DNA from: Olavius algarvensis associated proteobacterium Delta 3
Lineage (GTDB): Bacteria; Desulfobacterota; Desulfobacteria; Desulfobacterales; CAFBRK01
Length of the DNA stretch: 64,000 nucleotides
Direction: 5' to 3'
Assembly (NCBI GenBank): GCA_903231505.1
Contig: CAFBRK010000214.1
Location: 86,416-150,415 of the forward strand
Under the pieces are notes generated by a model that saw only the letters and a program-made list of their open reading frames with translations, did no database searches and was not told where the DNA came from. This document shows positions 1-8,826 of this stretch, piece by piece. Each line of letters starts with the position of its first letter. Position 1 is the first letter of the stretch. The position numbers and the translations under genes were made by a program.

Positions 1-1
1 A

Positions 2-760
2 CGTCCAGCCTATGGAATCGCCGTCATGTTGATATACCTGCTTGCGTCCACAGCATTAGGTTTGGCGTTGGCCCCCGCCCTGTGTCTCTTTAATCAATTC
101 ATTGTCTGGAGCCAAAACCTCCCCCAGAGTCTGAGCTGGGTCGTATTGGGCTTTGGTTTGGCAGTCAGTTTTTTCGTATTCGGTTTCGTGCTGTTGATAA
201 TCGTGCCCATCTACAACCTGCTGCTGCCGACGCGGGTGCGCCCATTCAAGGGTGGTTACTATTCGTTGCAGGCCGTGCCCTGGTTCCTGCACAACGGCTT
301 ATTCTACCTGGTGCGTTTCACTTTTCTGCCCTTTGTTACCTTGACACCCTTTGGCATATGGTTCCTCAAAGCCATGGGGATGAAGCTCGGCCGACATGCC
401 TTTATCAATACGGAGTATATCTCCGACCCCAGGCTTATCACGCTGGGTGACGATGTGGCCCTCGGGGGAAGCGTGCGGATTTTTGCCCACTACGGCGGGC
501 ACGGCAATCTTGTTGTCGAACCGGTGGTCATCGGTCACAGGGCAACGATCGGTCTCGCCGCAACAGTTATGGGTGATGTTCACGTGGCAGCCGACGCGAC
601 GATCCTTGCCCATTCGGTCCTCATGCCCGGCAGCCGGGTTGGGGAAGGTGAAACCTGGGGCGGCGTGCCGGCGCGACGCATTAGCAGAGAAGAAATGGAG
701 CTATTTAAAAAAGAGATCGGGATACCCACTAAAAATAATCCGGAGTCGGAAATCAACTAG
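2..760 (+). CDS. Hexapeptide-repeat acyltransferase, C-terminal part (5' end outside window)
   Basis: The reading frame is open to the window edge, so this is the 3' part of a longer gene; the ATG at 26 is probably internal. The N-terminal half of the visible protein has two or more hydrophobic segments (about residues 1-25 and 40-65 from that ATG). A left-handed beta-helix region follows (from about residue 120), with LITLGDDVALGG, VVIGHRATIGLAATVMGDV and a closing GGVPAR. This arrangement is typical of the C-terminal portion of Pls/NRPS-like proteins with a multi-pass membrane part and a hexapeptide transferase end. The natural substrate cannot be told from this piece. Confidence 0.7.
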   Translation, partial: RPAYGIAVMLIYLLASTALGLALAPALCLFNQFIVWSQNLPQSLSWVVLGFGLAVSFFVFGFVLLIIVPIYNLLLPTRVRPFKGGYYSLQAVPWFLHNGLFYLVRFTFLPFVTLTPFGIWFLKAMGMKLGRHAFINTEYISDPRLITLGDDVALGGSVRIFAHYGGHGNLVVEPVVIGHRATIGLAATVMGDVHVAADATILAHSVLMPGSRVGEGETWGGVPARRISREEMELFKKEIGIPTKNNPESEIN

Positions 761-1158
761 GCAATGTTAACAAGATTTACCTGTTTGGTTTCGATCCGCG
801 GACAATGGGTTCGAGGAACTATGCCGCTGACCAATTCTGAAAATGTCACAATGCAAGACCTGACTCCATAACTGCAGCTTTGTCGATCCCCCGAATCGCA
901 GCATTTAAGCCGGGGCTGTCACCTCCGGCAGTTAAAAGACCAATCAATTTTGGCATAGCATATCCCGGACAAAAAAAGTTAATTGAGGGTTAAAAAGCTT
1001 GCGAAGTTCCATGGATTTTGGTTTAAATCGATGACCTTCCGGATCATCAATTAAGTCCGGGAAACCACCGCAAGTGAAACCCAGTTAAGCAAAAATTCAG
1101 TTAAAATTCGACTGGTTATGATCCCATCATATAGTTGCAAATTAAAGGGAATCCATCG
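761..1158. other. Intergenic region, no gene seen
   Basis: About 400 bases without a convincing coding region. The only functional signal recognised is the purine-rich AAAGGGA just before the PPK2 start at 1159. Base composition becomes more AT-rich towards 1100, as in the downstream gene. Confidence 0.5.
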
Positions 1159-2019
1159 ATGAAATCTTCAAAATTCAAGGTCCCTCAAGGAAAGAAAGTA
1201 AAGCTATCGGATTATCGAACAGATGACACCGGCGATATAGAATCTAAAAAGGATGCAAGTAAGCTTCTAAAGGCGAATACAAAAAAAATGGCTGAGCTTC
1301 AGGATAGGTTATACGCACATGATAGGTACGGATTGTTAATGGTTTTTCAAGCAATGGATGCAGCAGGTAAGGACAGCACCATTAAGCACGTCATGAGTGG
1401 TTTAAATCCACAAGGAACTCAAGTGTTCAGTTTTAAGCAACCATCTGCTGAGGAATTAGATCATGGTTATTTATGGAGGATTGCCAAGGCTGTTCCCGAA
1501 AGGGGGCGGATTGGAATTTTTAATAGGTCACACTACGAAGATGTTTTAGTCGTTAGAGTTCATGATTTAGTCAAGTTTCAAAAAATTCCTGATAAATTTG
1601 ATAATGATGGTATCTGGAAAGAAAGATTTAACCAGATAAAAAATTTTGAAACATATCTGTACGAAAATGGAATAATAACGATCAAATTTTTCCTACATAT
1701 CTCTAAGGATGAACAAAGAAAAAGGTTTCTGAGGAGATTGGATATTCCGTCAAAAAATTGGAAATTTTCCGAAGCCGACCTGAAGGAAAGAGAGCACTGG
1801 GAAGATTATCAAAAATGTTATGAAGAAGCGATTTCCGCAACAAGCACAGATTATGCTCCTTGGTATATCATTCCAGCGGATAAAAAATGGTTTGCCAGAG
1901 TGGTTGTATCAAATGTCATTATCGATACATTGCAGAGCCTAAAACTTATGTATCCGGAGTTGGATGGGAACCAGAAAAGAAATATTCATGCTTATAGGGA
2001 GCAGTTGATGAAAGAATAG
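1159..2019 (+). CDS. ppk2: Polyphosphate kinase 2 family (polyphosphate:nucleotide phosphotransferase)
   Basis: PPK2 enzymes transfer phosphate between inorganic polyphosphate and nucleotides in the cytoplasm. Visible motifs are a P-loop-like AMDAAGKDST at residues 65-75 (G70, K71, D72) and the Walker-B-like GIFNRSHYEDV at 119-129, followed by a basic lid region (RKRFLRRLDIPSKNWKFS). The size of 286 residues fits the one-domain PPK2 type. The overall pattern resembles the PPK2_rel_1 subfamily, whose characterised members include enzymes acting on AMP/ADP, but the exact nucleotide is not predictable here. I chose the ATG at 1159 over the upstream TTG at 1135 because AAAGGGA lies eight bases before it. 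The gene is AT-richer than its left neighbour. Confidence 0.9.
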   Translation: MKSSKFKVPQGKKVKLSDYRTDDTGDIESKKDASKLLKANTKKMAELQDRLYAHDRYGLLMVFQAMDAAGKDSTIKHVMSGLNPQGTQVFSFKQPSAEELDHGYLWRIAKAVPERGRIGIFNRSHYEDVLVVRVHDLVKFQKIPDKFDNDGIWKERFNQIKNFETYLYENGIITIKFFLHISKDEQRKRFLRRLDIPSKNWKFSEADLKEREHWEDYQKCYEEAISATSTDYAPWYIIPADKKWFARVVVSNVIIDTLQSLKLMYPELDGNQKRNIHAYREQLMKE

Positions 2020-2545
2020 TAAATCAGGGAACGGATAGCCAATAACAAGGTATCTATTTTTCTCAGCCTGTTTGAACCCACTTCTATAATGCGCACGTGG
2101 ACGGCACCGGAACACTTGATTGTCCGTTCATGGCCCCTACCTGCAATCGGAACATATTTATGGCAACTGCTATAACAATTGCTCAGACGTATTGACGTTA
2201 TGATTCCACATTTAAGATTGATCGATCAATAAAGATACGGGAAAAAAATTCGCAGCCGCGTTTTTGTGCCAAAATGTCGCAGGCGTCGGATCAAGGGTAA
2301 AAATCCGGACACTAAAAATTGTTACTAATATTTGACACCTTTTCTAATCATGATATATAGACATAATTTAGTGAGAATTGCATAAACTCAGTTACTTAGG
2401 GGTCGTCGAATCTTTTCAGAGTTATAAGCTTTCCGGGTATCCATACGATACATGATGTTACATCGAGATCTAGACCCCAAAGCGATATCATTTAGCGTTT
2501 ACCATCATCCAACCGAGATTTTCTACCTCAGAGGGGGAGGGCATT
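2020..2545. other. Intergenic region upstream of sensory operon
   Basis: About 525 AT-rich bases without a coding region I can support. A strong Shine-Dalgarno (GAGGGGGAGG, 2531-2540) marks the 3' end and decides the GTG start of the next gene. No terminator or clear promoter was identified. Confidence 0.5.
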
Positions 2546-4327
2546 GTGAAAGCTGACACGCTTTACATGTTGCTATTCTTGGTGTTTAAAAAAGCGTTAT
2601 TCTTTTCATTGGCGATTTTCTATCTTCTATTTTCCGCCTCGCCAGTAGTAGCCGGCAACGAGAGAACGGTTGCACTCATCATGAAGGCTCTTTCCAATCC
2701 TTTCTTTTTCAAAATGAAAGAAGGCGCACGAGAATATGCCGAAGAGGAGAACATCCCTCTGGAGATATTTGGACTTGAACGTGAAACTGATGTTGAACAA
2801 CAGATTGGAATATTTGAGAACCTCATTTCCCGTGGATACGGAGCCATCGTTATCGCACCTGCCGACTCGAAAAGATTGGTTCCGATCTGTAAAAAAGCGT
2901 TGGACAAGAACATTGTCGTCATCAACATCGATAATCCTCTTCATCGGAAGTCTATGGATCGTTTTGGTATCGATATACCTTTTATAGGATCGGATAACCG
3001 CCTTGGAGCGCAGATGATAGGGAAGTATGTCAAAAATAAATTAAAAGGACGCGGGCGGGTCATAGTGATTGAAGGGATCCGTGGCGTTGAAAACGCTGAT
3101 CTTCGAAAAAAAGGATTTATCGAAGCTGTTACCGAGAATAGTGGGATCCAAATTGTAGGCTCCGAAAGTGCAAACTGGCATACCGATGAAGCGCTTTCAT
3201 TATCAATTAGATTACTCAAGAAATACAAATCTATCGACGCGATATTCTGCGCTAACGATAAAATGGCGTTAGGCGTACTTCAAGCCCTTGATATTATGGA
3301 TCTCACAGGGAGCATTCTGCTTGCCGGATACGATAATATAGAATCAGTACGCGATGAAATGCGCGAAAATCGCATCCAGGCTACTGTAGAGCAGCACCCG
3401 GAGCTGATGGGAGCGTACGGCGTGGAACTCGCATCAAGAGCGTTGAACGGTCAAAAAGTCCCATCCTACAAAAAAACGCCGCTGGATTTAGTTACGTATG
3501 AATCCTTTAATAAAACGGTAGCTCTTTCCATATCCAACCTTGAAAACCCCTTTTTTGCAACCCTTCTAAAGGGATCTCAAGACGCCGCCGAATTGTTCGG
3601 AATGAAGCTTTTGGTGATGGATGCAAAAAACAAAGATGCTCAGCAATTGACAGATATCGTTAATTTGATCAACCAGCGGGCAGATGTCATTATTATCAAC
3701 CCGACCAATTCGGAGTCGACAACCCCGGGTATCGAAATGGCGAACAGAGAAAATATTCCTGTTGTCACAGTCGATAGAAAATCTTCGTCGGGCAAAATTT
3801 TATGCCATATTGAATCTGATAATATTGAAGGGGGCAGAATGGCCGCCAAAGCGTTGGCGATGCATCTGAAAGGGGAAGGGAAAGTCATCGAAATAGAAGG
3901 GATCCCCGGAACCTCCGCCGCCCACGAGAGAGGGTTTGGATTCAATGAAGAACTGAAGAGATATCCGGGTATAGAAGTAGTTTCACGAGAAGTGGCCAAT
4001 TTTGACAGAAAAGAGGCTCAGGATGTCATGCGGCATCTTCTCCAGAGTAATATCCAATTCGATGCGGTTTTTGCTCATAACGATAATATGATTTTAGGCG
4101 CTCTGGAAACCGTTAACGAAAAAAAAGACCCAATGCCACTTGTATTTATCGGATTTGACGCAATCCGGGAAGCTGTTCAGGAAGTGAAACAGGGTAGGCT
4201 CACTGCAACGATTGCCCAGAAACCGGATACGATGGGAAGGTTATCAATAGAAATCGTCGCCGGGTATTTTCGTGGGGAAAAATTGCCTGCTGTAATACCC
4301 GTCGAGCTATCACTCGTCACTAAATAG
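2546..4327 (+). CDS. Tandem periplasmic sugar-binding-like protein (two RbsB-type domains)
   Basis: This 593-residue secreted protein consists of two fused periplasmic binding protein domains of the ribose/galactose type. A signal peptide (hydrophobic core about residues 8-33, ending near ASPVVAG) precedes domain 1 (about 40-310, beginning TVALIMKALSNPFF). Domain 2 begins near K323 with the matching sequence TVALSISNLENPFF. Each contains the family patterns (INQRADVIIINP; FAHNDNMILGAL in domain 2, FCANDKMALGVL in domain 1). The GTG start is supported by the strong ribosome-binding site at 2531-2540. No ABC permease or ATPase is adjacent. The next gene, 11 bases downstream, is a membrane histidine kinase, so the protein probably senses a ligand for that kinase rather than feeding a transporter. 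The ligand is unknown. Confidence 0.85.
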   Translation: MKADTLYMLLFLVFKKALFFSLAIFYLLFSASPVVAGNERTVALIMKALSNPFFFKMKEGAREYAEEENIPLEIFGLERETDVEQQIGIFENLISRGYGAIVIAPADSKRLVPICKKALDKNIVVINIDNPLHRKSMDRFGIDIPFIGSDNRLGAQMIGKYVKNKLKGRGRVIVIEGIRGVENADLRKKGFIEAVTENSGIQIVGSESANWHTDEALSLSIRLLKKYKSIDAIFCANDKMALGVLQALDIMDLTGSILLAGYDNIESVRDEMRENRIQATVEQHPELMGAYGVELASRALNGQKVPSYKKTPLDLVTYESFNKTVALSISNLENPFFATLLKGSQDAAELFGMKLLVMDAKNKDAQQLTDIVNLINQRADVIIINPTNSESTTPGIEMANRENIPVVTVDRKSSSGKILCHIESDNIEGGRMAAKALAMHLKGEGKVIEIEGIPGTSAAHERGFGFNEELKRYPGIEVVSREVANFDRKEAQDVMRHLLQSNIQFDAVFAHNDNMILGALETVNEKKDPMPLVFIGFDAIREAVQEVKQGRLTATIAQKPDTMGRLSIEIVAGYFRGEKLPAVIPVELSLVTK

Positions 4328-4338
4328 GAGATTGCGTT

Positions 4339-6663
4339 TTGTTACGTACGATCAATAGAAGGTTTTATACAATTGCCGGAGTTCTTGTCCTGATTTTCGG
4401 TATTGGATACACCAGTTTGGCTTACTATCTAAGTGAGCAGACACAAAGAGATGTCGTGATGGAAGAGACGGTTTTTACTGAGAGGGAAATTCATTTTCTC
4501 CATGCTCTTTTCCATGAAATCCGTTTGTGGGAGAGAGCAATCCTTTTCCAAAGAAATCCTGAGGCGGATAAGAAATTTGGCGCGAACATGCTTCAGATGA
4601 GAAAGCGCCTCATGGAACTTTACAATAGACAACCAAGGGTGGCGCTAAAAGGAAAACTGAAGCATGTTTTTGACGGTTTGATTCAATATGAGACGGATTT
4701 CAACAAAATTATTCAAACGAAAACTGATCAGCGGCTTTATCGGACTCGCATGGATACAAGCTATCGGTCACTGACCTCTTTTGTTTTAAGAAGTGATAAC
4801 ACAACTCTTATGAAGCCTCTTTTTAATTTAACCCATTTCCTTATAAACTACCGTATTGACCGACTGGAATCCGAGTACCAGGTACTCAAAGTGGTTATCG
4901 ATTCTCTCGATAACAGACTTGTAAAAACAAAGCTCATGGACGATCGGGTTCAAGGGTACATAAAAAGCTTTAGAGATCTATTGGATATTGATTTTGCTTT
5001 GGAACGTGAAATCAGACTTATCAATGAGCGTTTCAATGAAACTAGCAGTCAACTTATGGTCCTTTTTAAAGAGATATCGAACGACTCCGAAATTCTGTTG
5101 AGAAATAAATTTCAAGAAATCCAGAAAAGCAGGGGAAAGTTTATTCGGTTTTTCTTCATATCGACGGTTGTCAGTATTATAACCCTTTTATTGATCCTTA
5201 CCCTGATTTCCAAAAAAATTATACATCCTATCAGGTCTGTAGCCGCTGTAATGAGAGAGGTAAAATCAGGAAATATTCATGCACGGAGCGCAGATTTTAG
5301 CGATAAAAACGACGAAATTGTACAATTTGGTTTGTCGTTCAACGATATGCTCGACACTTTGGAAAATAACAACCAGCAGTTGATCAATTACCAGAATGAG
5401 CTTGAAAAAAGAGTCTCCGAGCTTGCCTTGCGTGAAACAGAACTTGAAATGGAAATCGAGGGGCGTCAAAAAGCGGAGAGAGAAAGACGGCGGCTTACGA
5501 TACAGTTACAGAGAGCGGAAAAAATGGAAGCCGTCGGAACCCTGGCTGGAGGAGTGGCCCATGATCTGAATAACATTTTAAGTGGTATCGTAAGTTATCC
5601 GGAGCTGCTGCTGCTTCAGCTCCCAGACGACAGCCCATTACGAACGCCCCTTATGACGATTAAGGAATCGGGACAAAAAGCCGCCACCGTCGTTCAGGAT
5701 TTGTTGACGCTTGCTCGGAGAGGGGTTGCTATAAACAATGTGGTAAATTTAAATACTATCATTAAAGATTATTTGAGGAGTCCTGAACATAAACGCGTAA
5801 AATCTTTTTATCCTGAAGCTCACGTGAAAATCGATTTAGAATCCACCCTTTTAAATATCGTCGGCTCTTCCATTCATCTGTCAAAAACAATTATGAATTT
5901 GGTCACAAACGCGGCAGAGTCCATGCTCGAAGGAGGAATCATATTTATAAAGACAGAAAATCGATATATCGATAGACCGGTTAGAGGCTATGATGATGTG
6001 GAAGAAGGGGATTACGCGGTGTTTAGCATTGCCGATTCGGGAATCGGCATTTCGGCTGAGAACTTATCGAGAATATTTGAACCTTTCTACACGAAAAAGG
6101 TGATGGGTAGAAGCGGAACAGGATTGGGCATGGCGGTCGTGTGGGGTACAGTAAAAGATCATAAAGGATACATACATGTCCAAAGTAGTGTTGGGCAAGG
6201 AACCACTTTTACCTTATTTTTCCCTGCCACCCGAAAGAAATTAGACAGAGAAAAATCGAAATTGGCCTTTGAAGATTATATGGGGAATATGGGGAAGGAA
6301 AAGGAAATTTTAGTCATCGACGATATTCAAGAGCAAAGAGAGATTGCCTCCGGCATGTTACGGCAGCTGGGTTATTCGGTAACGTTGGTTTCGAGTGGCG
6401 AGGAGGCGATTGAATACTTAACGTCTGAATCCGTGGATTTGATAATTATAGACATGATTATGGAGCCCGGAATGGATGGACTCGAGACGTACCGGCGGAT
6501 ACTTGAACTGCATCCTGGGCAGAAAGCGATTATAGCCAGCGGGTTCTCCGAAACAGAGCGGGTTAAGGAGGCCCAAAATTTGGGGGCTGGAGAATACGTA
6601 AAAAAACCATATACCCTGGAACAATTAGGGATATCTGTTAAAAAAGAGCTGGAAAAAGCCTAA
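4339..6663 (+). CDS. Hybrid sensor histidine kinase with receiver domain
   Basis: Membrane two-component sensor of 774 residues starting at a TTG preceded by GGAGA. Order of parts: transmembrane segment (about 12-32), a periplasmic helical sensor region (about 33-270), second transmembrane segment (about 272-292), HAMP and coiled coil (about 293-395), HisKA with phospho-acceptor H408 in GGVAHDLNNI, an HATPase domain (NLVTNAAES, DSGIGIS, GTGLGMAVV), and a C-terminal receiver with predicted phospho-acceptor D705 in IIIDMIMEPG. The H-box form VAHDLNN is the class seen in many delta-proteobacterial kinases. It is cotranscribed with the tandem binding protein upstream, which is the likely periplasmic partner of the sensor region. 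No DNA-binding response regulator is adjacent, so the output partner is elsewhere. Confidence 0.9.
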   Translation: MLRTINRRFYTIAGVLVLIFGIGYTSLAYYLSEQTQRDVVMEETVFTEREIHFLHALFHEIRLWERAILFQRNPEADKKFGANMLQMRKRLMELYNRQPRVALKGKLKHVFDGLIQYETDFNKIIQTKTDQRLYRTRMDTSYRSLTSFVLRSDNTTLMKPLFNLTHFLINYRIDRLESEYQVLKVVIDSLDNRLVKTKLMDDRVQGYIKSFRDLLDIDFALEREIRLINERFNETSSQLMVLFKEISNDSEILLRNKFQEIQKSRGKFIRFFFISTVVSIITLLLILTLISKKIIHPIRSVAAVMREVKSGNIHARSADFSDKNDEIVQFGLSFNDMLDTLENNNQQLINYQNELEKRVSELALRETELEMEIEGRQKAERERRRLTIQLQRAEKMEAVGTLAGGVAHDLNNILSGIVSYPELLLLQLPDDSPLRTPLMTIKESGQKAATVVQDLLTLARRGVAINNVVNLNTIIKDYLRSPEHKRVKSFYPEAHVKIDLESTLLNIVGSSIHLSKTIMNLVTNAAESMLEGGIIFIKTENRYIDRPVRGYDDVEEGDYAVFSIADSGIGISAENLSRIFEPFYTKKVMGRSGTGLGMAVVWGTVKDHKGYIHVQSSVGQGTTFTLFFPATRKKLDREKSKLAFEDYMGNMGKEKEILVIDDIQEQREIASGMLRQLGYSVTLVSSGEEAIEYLTSESVDLIIIDMIMEPGMDGLETYRRILELHPGQKAIIASGFSETERVKEAQNLGAGEYVKKPYTLEQLGISVKKELEKA

Positions 6664-6718
6664 TATCGGAGTGCATTGTGAAACCGTTCACCCAGAACCG
6701 CTTATTTAGCTCTGAAAT

Positions 6719-6738
6719 GTGTCGTAAATTTACGACAC
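6719..6738. promoter_or_regulatory. 20-bp perfect palindrome in convergent intergenic region
   Basis: Both halves of this 20-base site read the same on the two strands (half-site GTGTCGTAAA). It lies between the ends of the convergent histidine kinase and LUD genes. It could be a protein-binding site or a short RNA hairpin; no run of T follows, so it is not a standard terminator. Confidence 0.4.
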
Positions 6739-6770
6739 CAGCGGTGTAAAAAGGTAAAAAGGCCCACTTC

Positions 6771-6790
6771 GGGGGCCATATAAGGCCCCC
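6771..6790. terminator. GC-rich hairpin between convergent genes
   Basis: GGGGGCC (6771-6777) pairs with GGCCCCC (6784-6790) around a six-base loop. Its position between the two converging gene ends suggests termination, but the usual T tract is missing on both strands, so the assignment is weak. Confidence 0.35.
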
Positions 6791-6834
6791 TGGCCGTTCC
6801 CCATCCGACCGGACGCCAATTCTGATACTCAGCA

Positions 6835-7488
6835 TTAAAATCCCATATCCTGGTTCACGATAACGATCTTGATTCTTCCCTTGGGAAACGACTTCTCGGT
6901 GATGGTCCACACGTTGCAGATGCGGTCCGGACTGCTGCAGTCATGGCATATGGAGGTCTTCACACAGGGAGTCTTCTTGTCCAATCGCATGGAATTGACC
7001 GGCGCCGCATAGTCATTGATGCGGTACATGGCATCGTCCAGGTCCGGCACGATTTTGTTTCGACCCACGCAGACCACGACATGTTTAGGGCCGAAAGCGA
7101 TGGCCCCGACCCTGTTTCCGATCATGTCCAGGTTTACCAGCATGCCGGTCTCCGTGATGGCGTTCGTGCCGGTGATAAACAGATCCACAAGCAGCGCCTG
7201 ACGCCGCCGTTCGATCATCTCTTCCGGAGGGATATCTTTTGCCATGGAATCGATCGCCGTAATCCCTGGAAGCGACAGAAGCGGGTTGTACAGTCCGGCG
7301 GCAACAGCCGTCATGGAACCGCCCCAGGACAGGCTCTTGGGCGTCACTTTCGGGATAATGGTGTCCATCACGACGGCTTTTGCATCCTCGGGGGTTTCGG
7401 CCAGATGCACCTCGAAATTGTTTTTCTCCAGCGCTTCCTTCACCGCTTCCAATCGCAGGTTCCAGTAGTTCTCAATCGGTTTGTCCAT
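6835..7488 (-). CDS. LUD-domain protein (LutC/YkgG-like)
   Basis: A 217-residue protein of the LUD family (formerly DUF162), related to subunits of lactate-utilisation complexes. Motifs typical of the family are visible: SLSWGGSMT, FITGTNAITETGMLVNLD and RVGAIAFGPKHVVVCVGRNK. Near the C-terminus are cysteines C-x5-C-x2-C (CVKTSICHDC) and a further C in RICNVW. Stand-alone LUD proteins like this are common in anaerobic bacteria and their exact reaction is often unassigned. The ATG start at 7488 has GAGGAG upstream. No LutA or LutB partner is next to it. Confidence 0.85.
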   Translation of the reverse strand: MDKPIENYWNLRLEAVKEALEKNNFEVHLAETPEDAKAVVMDTIIPKVTPKSLSWGGSMTAVAAGLYNPLLSLPGITAIDSMAKDIPPEEMIERRRQALLVDLFITGTNAITETGMLVNLDMIGNRVGAIAFGPKHVVVCVGRNKIVPDLDDAMYRINDYAAPVNSMRLDKKTPCVKTSICHDCSSPDRICNVWTITEKSFPKGRIKIVIVNQDMGF

Positions 7489-7615
7489 GGGGCTCCTCGT
7501 TCTTTGTGGTTTCTACAGCCAATGTCGGAATTTCCTTCCAAACTTTTTTTGCTTCTATGAACGTATAAAAGCACGGTCCAATAAACAAATCTAAGGATGA
7601 TGAGATTGGCCTCTC

Positions 7616-7725
7616 TATCACCCCCCCACCGATCCTCCCCCATCGAGGGGAGGACAATTTTGTACTCCCTCCCCCGGGGGGAGGGAGCCAGAGGGAGGGG
7701 GTATGATAGGCGCACGCCTTATTTT
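7616..7725. repeat. Dispersed palindromic repeat, family 1, copy 1
   Basis: About 110 bases with several nested inverted repeats (CCTCCCC/GGGGAGG; CTCCCTCCCC/GGGGAGGGAG). A clearly related copy in the same orientation lies at 45750-45857, including matching flanks (TCACCCCC at the left, CCTTATTTT at the right). It is intergenic in both cases, which fits a REP/MITE-like non-coding element. Confidence 0.7.
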
Positions 7726-7820
7726 GGGTTATAGGCTCGTAAAAGAATCATCGGTATCGGTATTGACCAGCTATAATAAAAAAATGCAATCCGGCGCAAG
7801 ATGTTCATTGTGACGGAGTC

Positions 7821-7849
7821 TTGACGATTCGCAGGATGCTGAATACTGT
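7821..7849 (+). promoter_or_regulatory. Candidate sigma-70 promoter for Sec-DsbA gene
   Basis: TTGACG (7821-7826), a 17-base spacer and TACTGT (7844-7849), ending about 50 bases before the proposed GTG start at 7899. The -35 box is good and the -10 box is moderate. Confidence 0.4.
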
Positions 7850-7898
7850 TCTGTGAATTGATAATCTTATGGAAACGTTCGGATCAAAAGGTGAAAAC

Positions 7899-8516
7899 GT
7901 GGCAGTTCCCATTCTTGATATCTATTCCGATTATATCTGACCCTGGTGCTATTTCGTTACCGGGCGTATCGAAAAGCTTCAACGTGAATTTGAGATGGAC
8001 ATCCGGTGGGTAGCGTTTCCCTTGCATCCGGAAACGCCAAGAGAGGGCAGAACGCTCGAGGATCTGTTTGCGGGCCGGCCGATCGATGTCGGCCTGATGA
8101 TGGATCGCCTGAGAACAGTGGCCCGGGAGGAAGGCCTACCGTTCGGGGATCGGAAGATGACTTACAACAGCCGGCTGGCCCAGGAGTTGGGAAAATGGGC
8201 GGAGTCCATGGGGCGAGGAGACGACTTTCATGCGGCCGCGTTCCGGGCCTATTTTGTTGATGGTCAAAATCTTGCCGAACCGGATGTCTTGACGAATCTG
8301 GCCTGCTCTGTCGGGCTTCCGGAAGAGGATGCCCGGCAGGTCTTGACGGTCCGGACCTTCAAAGATCCGGTGGACAGTGATTGGCAGAAGTCCTACGAGC
8401 ACGGAATCACCGCGGTGCCGACCCTCGAATTAAATGGAACACAGCTCGTCGGGTTTCAGCCTTATGCCGAAATGGTCCAGTTCGTCCAAATCAATGGCGT
8501 TCGGCCTCGGCCGTAA
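7899..8516 (+). CDS. Candidate selenoprotein: FrnE/DsbA-family thiol oxidoreductase with U-P-W-C motif
   Basis: A thioredoxin-fold oxidoreductase of the DsbA/FrnE group, about 205 residues, that is continuous only if the in-frame TGA at 7938-7940 is read as selenocysteine. The frame then reads DIYSDYI-U14-PWCYFVTGR, which places Sec exactly on the first cysteine of the family's CPWC active site; C17 is retained. Downstream features fit the family: the substrate-loop region with YNSRLAQELGKWAESMG and the cis-proline segment ITAVPTLELNGTQLVGFQP. The GTG at 7899 has AAAAGGTGA upstream and gives the short N-terminus usual for FrnE; an ATG at 7869 is an in-frame alternative. A SECIS-like hairpin lies at 7952-7974. 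Without Sec decoding only an N-terminally truncated ORF from 7995 would be found. The protein appears cytoplasmic (no signal peptide). Confidence 0.8.
7938..7974 (+). promoter_or_regulatory. UGA (Sec) codon plus SECIS-like hairpin of DsbA-like gene
   Basis: TGA at 7938-7940 is followed by a hairpin: TTTCG (7952-7956) pairs with CGAAA (7970-7974); after a T-T mismatch, TAC (7958-7960) pairs with GTA (7966-7968). The apical loop is CGGGC (7961-7965). Twenty bases separate the UGA from the loop, and G is the second loop base. Both agree with the published bacterial SECIS pattern (G among the first two loop bases, loop roughly 16-37 bases after UGA). Confidence 0.65.
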
Positions 8517-8529
8517 TGGCAACGCGGCA

Positions 8530-8751
8530 TCATTTTGCCAGCCAGCTTCGGGCAAATTTGATGAGCAACAGGATGGTCGGCACCGTATGCATCATCAGAT
8601 CGAAGATGTCGATGGGCCGTCTCAGCGTGCCGTTTTTCAGCATGATGAGTTTTTCCAGGGCATGGGGCATCGGCACCACCGGCGCGACCAGCAGGAAAAC
8701 CGCGATGGGTATCAGAATACTATAGGGGATCTTATCGAGAAAATCGAACAT
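8530..8751 (-). CDS. Small conserved-looking membrane protein
   Basis: A 73-residue protein with two hydrophobic segments (about residues 9-27 and 53-68) and the central text LIMLKNGTLRRPIDIFDLM. It resembles short proteins often labelled RND transporter in databases although they lack RND domains; I know no function. The ATG at 8751 and a GTG two codons earlier (8757) are both possible starts. It is convergent with the Sec-DsbA gene. It could be spurious, but the hydrophobic pattern and the family-like PIDIFDL segment favour a real gene. Confidence 0.6.
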   Translation of the reverse strand: MFDFLDKIPYSILIPIAVFLLVAPVVPMPHALEKLIMLKNGTLRRPIDIFDLMMHTVPTILLLIKFARSWLAK

Positions 8752-8770
8752 GGTCACTCTATCTCTATCG

Positions 8771-8815
8771 ATGAGCGATCTCGTCGCGTTTCATAAAATC
8801 GTTGTACGATTTTAT
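8771..8815. repeat. 45-base hairpin repeat, family 2, copy A
   Basis: One of three 45-base near-identical elements (also 22527-22571 and 28282-28326). A conserved 5' part (ATGAGCGA..TCGTCGCGTTTC) is followed by a 10-bp hairpin ATAAAATCGT/ACGATTTTAT with a three-base loop. This copy lies between the divergent starts of the small membrane protein and the M55 peptidase, so here it is in a leader region rather than at a gene end. Confidence 0.8.
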
Positions 8816-8826
8816 AACCATACTCC

